24,807 bases of DNA, from NCBI GenBank assembly GCA_037176905.1, contig JBBBWG010002881.1, positions 7,634-32,440 on the forward strand. Reading direction: 5' to 3'. How positions within the stretch are numbered: the first letter of the stretch is position 1; the number at the start of each line of letters is the position of its first letter. Below, in pieces: positions 22,376-24,807 of this stretch. The stretch is from Azolla pinnata. Lineage: Eukaryota; Streptophyta; Polypodiopsida; Salviniales; Salviniaceae. Made by a program: the position numbers and the translations under genes. The notes beneath the pieces are model-generated. The model was not told the DNA's origin and searched no databases. It saw only the letters and a program-made list of their open reading frames with translations.

Positions 22376-22483
22376 ACAAATGGATTTGGCTCTATACAAA
22401 TACATATACAAATGGATTTGGCTCTATACAAATCCATATACAAATGGATTTGGCTCTATACAAATACATATACAAATGGATTG
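22376..22483 (+). repeat. Perfect or near-perfect 32-bp tandem repeat just upstream of the cystatin start
   Basis: Units beginning ACAAATGGATTTGGCTCTAT start at 22376, 22408 and 22440, with a partial fourth at 22472. The copies are almost identical (one TACATA/TCCATA change), so the array is young, in contrast to the old arrays elsewhere in the window. It ends about 30 bases before the cystatin start codon. Confidence 0.9.
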
Positions 22484-22513
22484 TATGTATTTATGTATGC
22501 GATGCATGTAGGT

Positions 22514-23215
22514 ATGCATGCGGCGGCGGTTGTCTCCTTGCTGTGTTTGTCGGTCGTCGGCCAAAGTTGTCGGGGGGCCGCGAACTGCCGCCACCGGCTG
22601 GAAATGGCGGTGGATGCGCCCGGTGGCAAGCACGCGGTTTCGCACCCGTCGGACGTTGCGAGGCTGCAGGAGCTGGCCAAGTACGCGGTGGATCAGATCA
22701 ATCGCAGAGCGGTGGGTGCCAGATCCAGGGGTTTAGGGCCTCAAGAGCAGGGTTTAGGGTTGTAAGTTTAGGGCTTGGGGTTTCAGGATCCGATCGGATC
22801 GGAAAACAACAAGCGCGAGCGACTAGTTGGAAGCGATCCAATCCAACGGCGGAAACGTTGGGACTTTAAAAATGATGCAAGCAGCAGTATTGCACTTCCT
22901 GCTGCCGATCTCTGATCTCCGATCTCCGATCTCCGATCTCTAATCATCTCTGATCTTGACCTTGACCTTGACCTGACCTTTTTCATTTTGTAGGGATCTC
23001 ATCTGAAGCTCGTGAGGCTCGTCTCGACGCAGCGCCAGGTCGTGGCCGGTGTCATGTACTACTTGATCCTCGAGGTCGTGGCCTCATCCGACGGCAGCGG
23101 TGCGAGGAGGACCGCGTTCTACGAGGCCAGGGTCTGGGTGAAAGCCTGGGAGAACTTCAAGTCTCTGGAGGGCTTCAGAGAGATCGAACGACCCGATCTT
23201 GATTCGAACCTTTGA
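22514..23215 (+). CDS. Secreted phytocystatin (cysteine proteinase inhibitor)
   Basis: Two exons, 22514-22711 and 22994-23215, give 139 aa. Phytocystatins block papain-like (C1A) proteases. Seen: a signal peptide (MHAAAVVSLLCLSVVGQSCRGA), the N-terminal Gly pair (APGGKH), the plant cystatin helix LAKYAVDQIN, the reactive loop QVVAG, and the second hairpin Trp in WVKAWENF. The helix motif is usually [LVI][AGT][RKE][FY][AS][VI]x[EDQV][HYFQ]N, so the Ile before Asn is a deviation. Exon 1 ends in phase 0 at GCG/GTGGGT and the acceptor is TTTTGTAG, with the single intron placed shortly after the helix motif. Earlier in-frame ATGs at 22493 and 22502 would add seven or four residues; 22514 gives the most compact signal peptide, but 22502 is possible. 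The frame also runs back into the 32-bp repeat from 22412. Confidence 0.9.
22712..22993 (+). other. Cystatin intron with telo-box-like and tandem W-box sequence
   Basis: The intron holds three kinds of simple repeat: GGGTTTAGGG telomere-like motifs (about 22729-22786), GATCTCC heptamers (about 22907-22950) and three back-to-back TTGACC hexamers at 22956-22973. The last is the W-box bound by WRKY factors. Confidence 0.7.
22956..22973 (+). promoter_or_regulatory. Triple tandem W-box in the cystatin intron
   Basis: TTGACC at 22956-22961, 22962-22967 and 22968-22973, then TGACC. Another three cores (TTGACC 23212-23217, TTGACT 23218-23223, TTGACT 23229-23234) lie over and after the stop codon. 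WRKY binding is established for the motif, its use here is inference, and simple-repeat slippage is an alternative. Confidence 0.35.
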
Positions 23216-24746
23216 CCTTGACTTGGTCTTGACTAGAATTCTTCTTCTAAATGCATTCCTCATATTGCAGATCAGGCTTCTGCTGGAGAGGATACAATAT
23301 ACACAGTTCTATATATTTTATATAGTCTTCTTCTCTGCCCACTTTGCCTGTTGTGGAGCTGCCGAGGATCATCAGTCGATTATACCTTTCCCCTTTCCGA
23401 TACGATTGCGATTGCGATTGCGATCAAATGGAGTTTTTGGCCAGCAGTTCCCCGTCCGTTTGGATCGATCGATCGATCCAGGAGTTGGGATAGTTTTTTT
23501 TTTTCGAGCTCGTGTTTTTTTTATTTATCATACTTAAGAGTATGTTAGCTAGCAATCAAAACTATCTATCTATCTATCTCATCTTTAAAGCAAACATCTT
23601 TAATGTTTGTTTTGTTGTTAGGGATTGGAATTGTGAACTATCAAAAAACATGCACGTGAATCACACACAATTTTAAATGCCCTCCCGAGGGGGTGGGTGG
23701 GTGACCCAGCTAATAATGGCCTTCTTGTACTAGCCTTCTATACGAAAAGGGGTCCAGAGTACTTGCTTAACCGAATCACGTGCTTTAAAAATGTCGTGCT
23801 GTAATGGATCGATCGTTAACTCTTTCCATGTGATCGACCGACTGCAGAGTTATGGTCAGATCGATCGATTCGAGGGGCTATGGGCTCAGCTCCAAAGAGC
23901 ATCTTTTGTCGATCAAAGGTGGAAAAAAAAAAACCACTGGGGTTCTAAACCAAGAGAATTTACAGGAGTTTATAGGTCAGGACTCACCGAGGAGAACAGT
24001 TTATATATATAACACAATGTTTCTCGGAGCCGGAGCATATCTCTTGACATTTTTAATCGGACGAGCTATATACGCAAGCTGATCCTTCGTTCTCTTGTGT
24101 CCATCTCTCCGATCGATTCAACTGATCTGACAAAGCACAAAAAAAATAACTGTATGTCTGTATGCATGTAAATCGAGTCTATCGCGCAACGATCGAAGCA
24201 AGAAAAAAAAAAAGGATGAACGAAAGGGGCCTGTGCCTGTGGGCACGAGTCGTGCAGTGCTCGAGGCCACAGAGATGCTCGATTGCCCATCCAGGATCCT
24301 GATGAACCGAGCTTTTTATATATAGCAGAAAACGCCCGGATCGATATTTCGATCGATCGATTGGATCGAATCACAGTTGTGGCGCGATTTATCTTTGATC
24401 TAAAAGCGTTCCGCGATTTCAATGCGTGAAAGGGAAAGTCGAGAGAGGCCCCTTGAGATACTACTAAAGGCCCCACCCAGAGACGGATCTCCCAGCTTCC
24501 ACCGTGTCCCACAACTCTTCCGTTGGAATCGCAGTAGTAACATTCAGCAGCATCCAAGCCACCACCATCATCATCACAACACCATCATCATCGCTGCCAT
24601 CGCCATCATCATCATCACCACCGCCACCACCGCATCATCATCACCATCATCATCATCACCATACACCACCACCACCATCATCACCATACACCACCACCAC
24701 CATCATCACCATCACCACCACCATCATCATCACCACCACCACCACC

Positions 24747-24807
<61 letters not shown>
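23216..24807. other. Region downstream of the cystatin to the window end
   Basis: Contains simple repeats: GCGATT copies at about 23404-23425, a GATC palindrome (TGGATCGATCGATCGATCCA near 23460-23479), CTAT repeats at about 23561-23580 and the long CAT/CAC tract at the end. A 163-codon minus-strand frame (24557-24066) starts next to the CAT/CAC tract but has no recognised domain, so I do not call it a gene. Confidence 0.55.
24560..24807. repeat. Long CAT/CAC compound microsatellite, runs off the window
   Basis: About 240 bases of almost pure CAT and CAC triplets, with a short GCTGCCATCGC interruption near 24592. The last 45 or so bases are uninterrupted CAT, and the tract continues past the end of the sequence. 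Confidence 0.95.

Larger units (their letters stand above)
20348..22501. other. 2.15 kb divergent gap between the hydrolase and cystatin genes
   Basis: The two genes point away from each other, so both promoters lie here. No supported gene is present; minus-strand frames at 20939-21229 and 21567-21764 lack any family resemblance and the first is built partly on a CTT run (20960-20981). Named contents are a TATA-like box with a W-box near 21984-21998, (CA)n at 21998-22016, a GAGA tract at 22038-22064 and a 32-bp repeat at 22376-22483. A small repeat of AGATTGGATGGA occurs at about 21819 and 21906. Confidence 0.6.

Noticed and set aside
22321..22869. 182-codon plus frame overlapping the cystatin start in another frame
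   Set aside because: It is built from the 32-bp repeat and then reads the cystatin exon and intron out of frame; the cystatin motifs lie in the frame used here.
23205..23216. GATTCGAACC as the T-loop of a tRNA gene
   Set aside because: It lies in the last codons of the cystatin and no acceptor stem, D-arm or anticodon arm can be formed around it.
23460..23479. 20-bp GATC palindrome as a regulatory operator or terminator
   Set aside because: It is a short run of the GATC tetramer, which occurs many times in this window, so palindromy is automatic.
24066..24557. 163-codon minus frame near the window end as a gene
   Set aside because: It starts beside a microsatellite, shows no domain or conserved motif, and is interrupted by poly-T and GATC simple repeats at the DNA level.

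Overview
The window is nuclear DNA from a land plant. Evidence: spliced genes with GT-AG introns of about 100 to 840 bases, a leucine-rich repeat extensin (LRX) gene, a phytocystatin, a plant-type dienelactone hydrolase and a MICU with three intact EF-hand loops. The axonemal gene DRC9/IQCG points to a lineage with flagellated sperm: a bryophyte, lycophyte or fern, with cycads and Ginkgo less likely because the introns and spacing are compact. I cannot name the species. No rRNA, tRNA, CRISPR array or recognisable transposase was found.

Layout: (1) 469-2859 (+), a single-exon LRX-type cell-wall protein with an unusual insert of eight basic repeats separated by acidic spacers. (2) 2860-7441, a 4.6 kb gap with three different diverged tandem repeat arrays and no convincing gene. 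(3) 7442-10840 (-), DRC9/IQCG in seven exons (408 aa). (4) 11975-15391 (-), a mitochondrial calcium uptake protein (MICU) in eight exons (509 aa). (5) 15392-18261, a gap with two more arrays and one unassigned open stretch. (6) 18262-20347 (-), a dienelactone hydrolase in seven exons including a 22-base microexon (248 aa). (7) 20348-22513, a gap leading into the cystatin, with a 32-bp repeat directly before the start codon. (8) 22514-23215 (+), a two-exon secreted phytocystatin (139 aa). (9) 23216-24807, downstream DNA ending in a long CAT/CAC microsatellite that runs off the window.

The five genes do not form a pathway; they are independent nuclear genes. All exon models were assembled by hand from splice signals, and each closes in frame from start to stop, with family motifs continuous across the junctions. 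The two most unusual things are the basic/acidic repeat array inserted between the signal peptide and the LRR domain of the LRX protein, and the fact that most intergenic gaps carry their own diverged short tandem duplication array.
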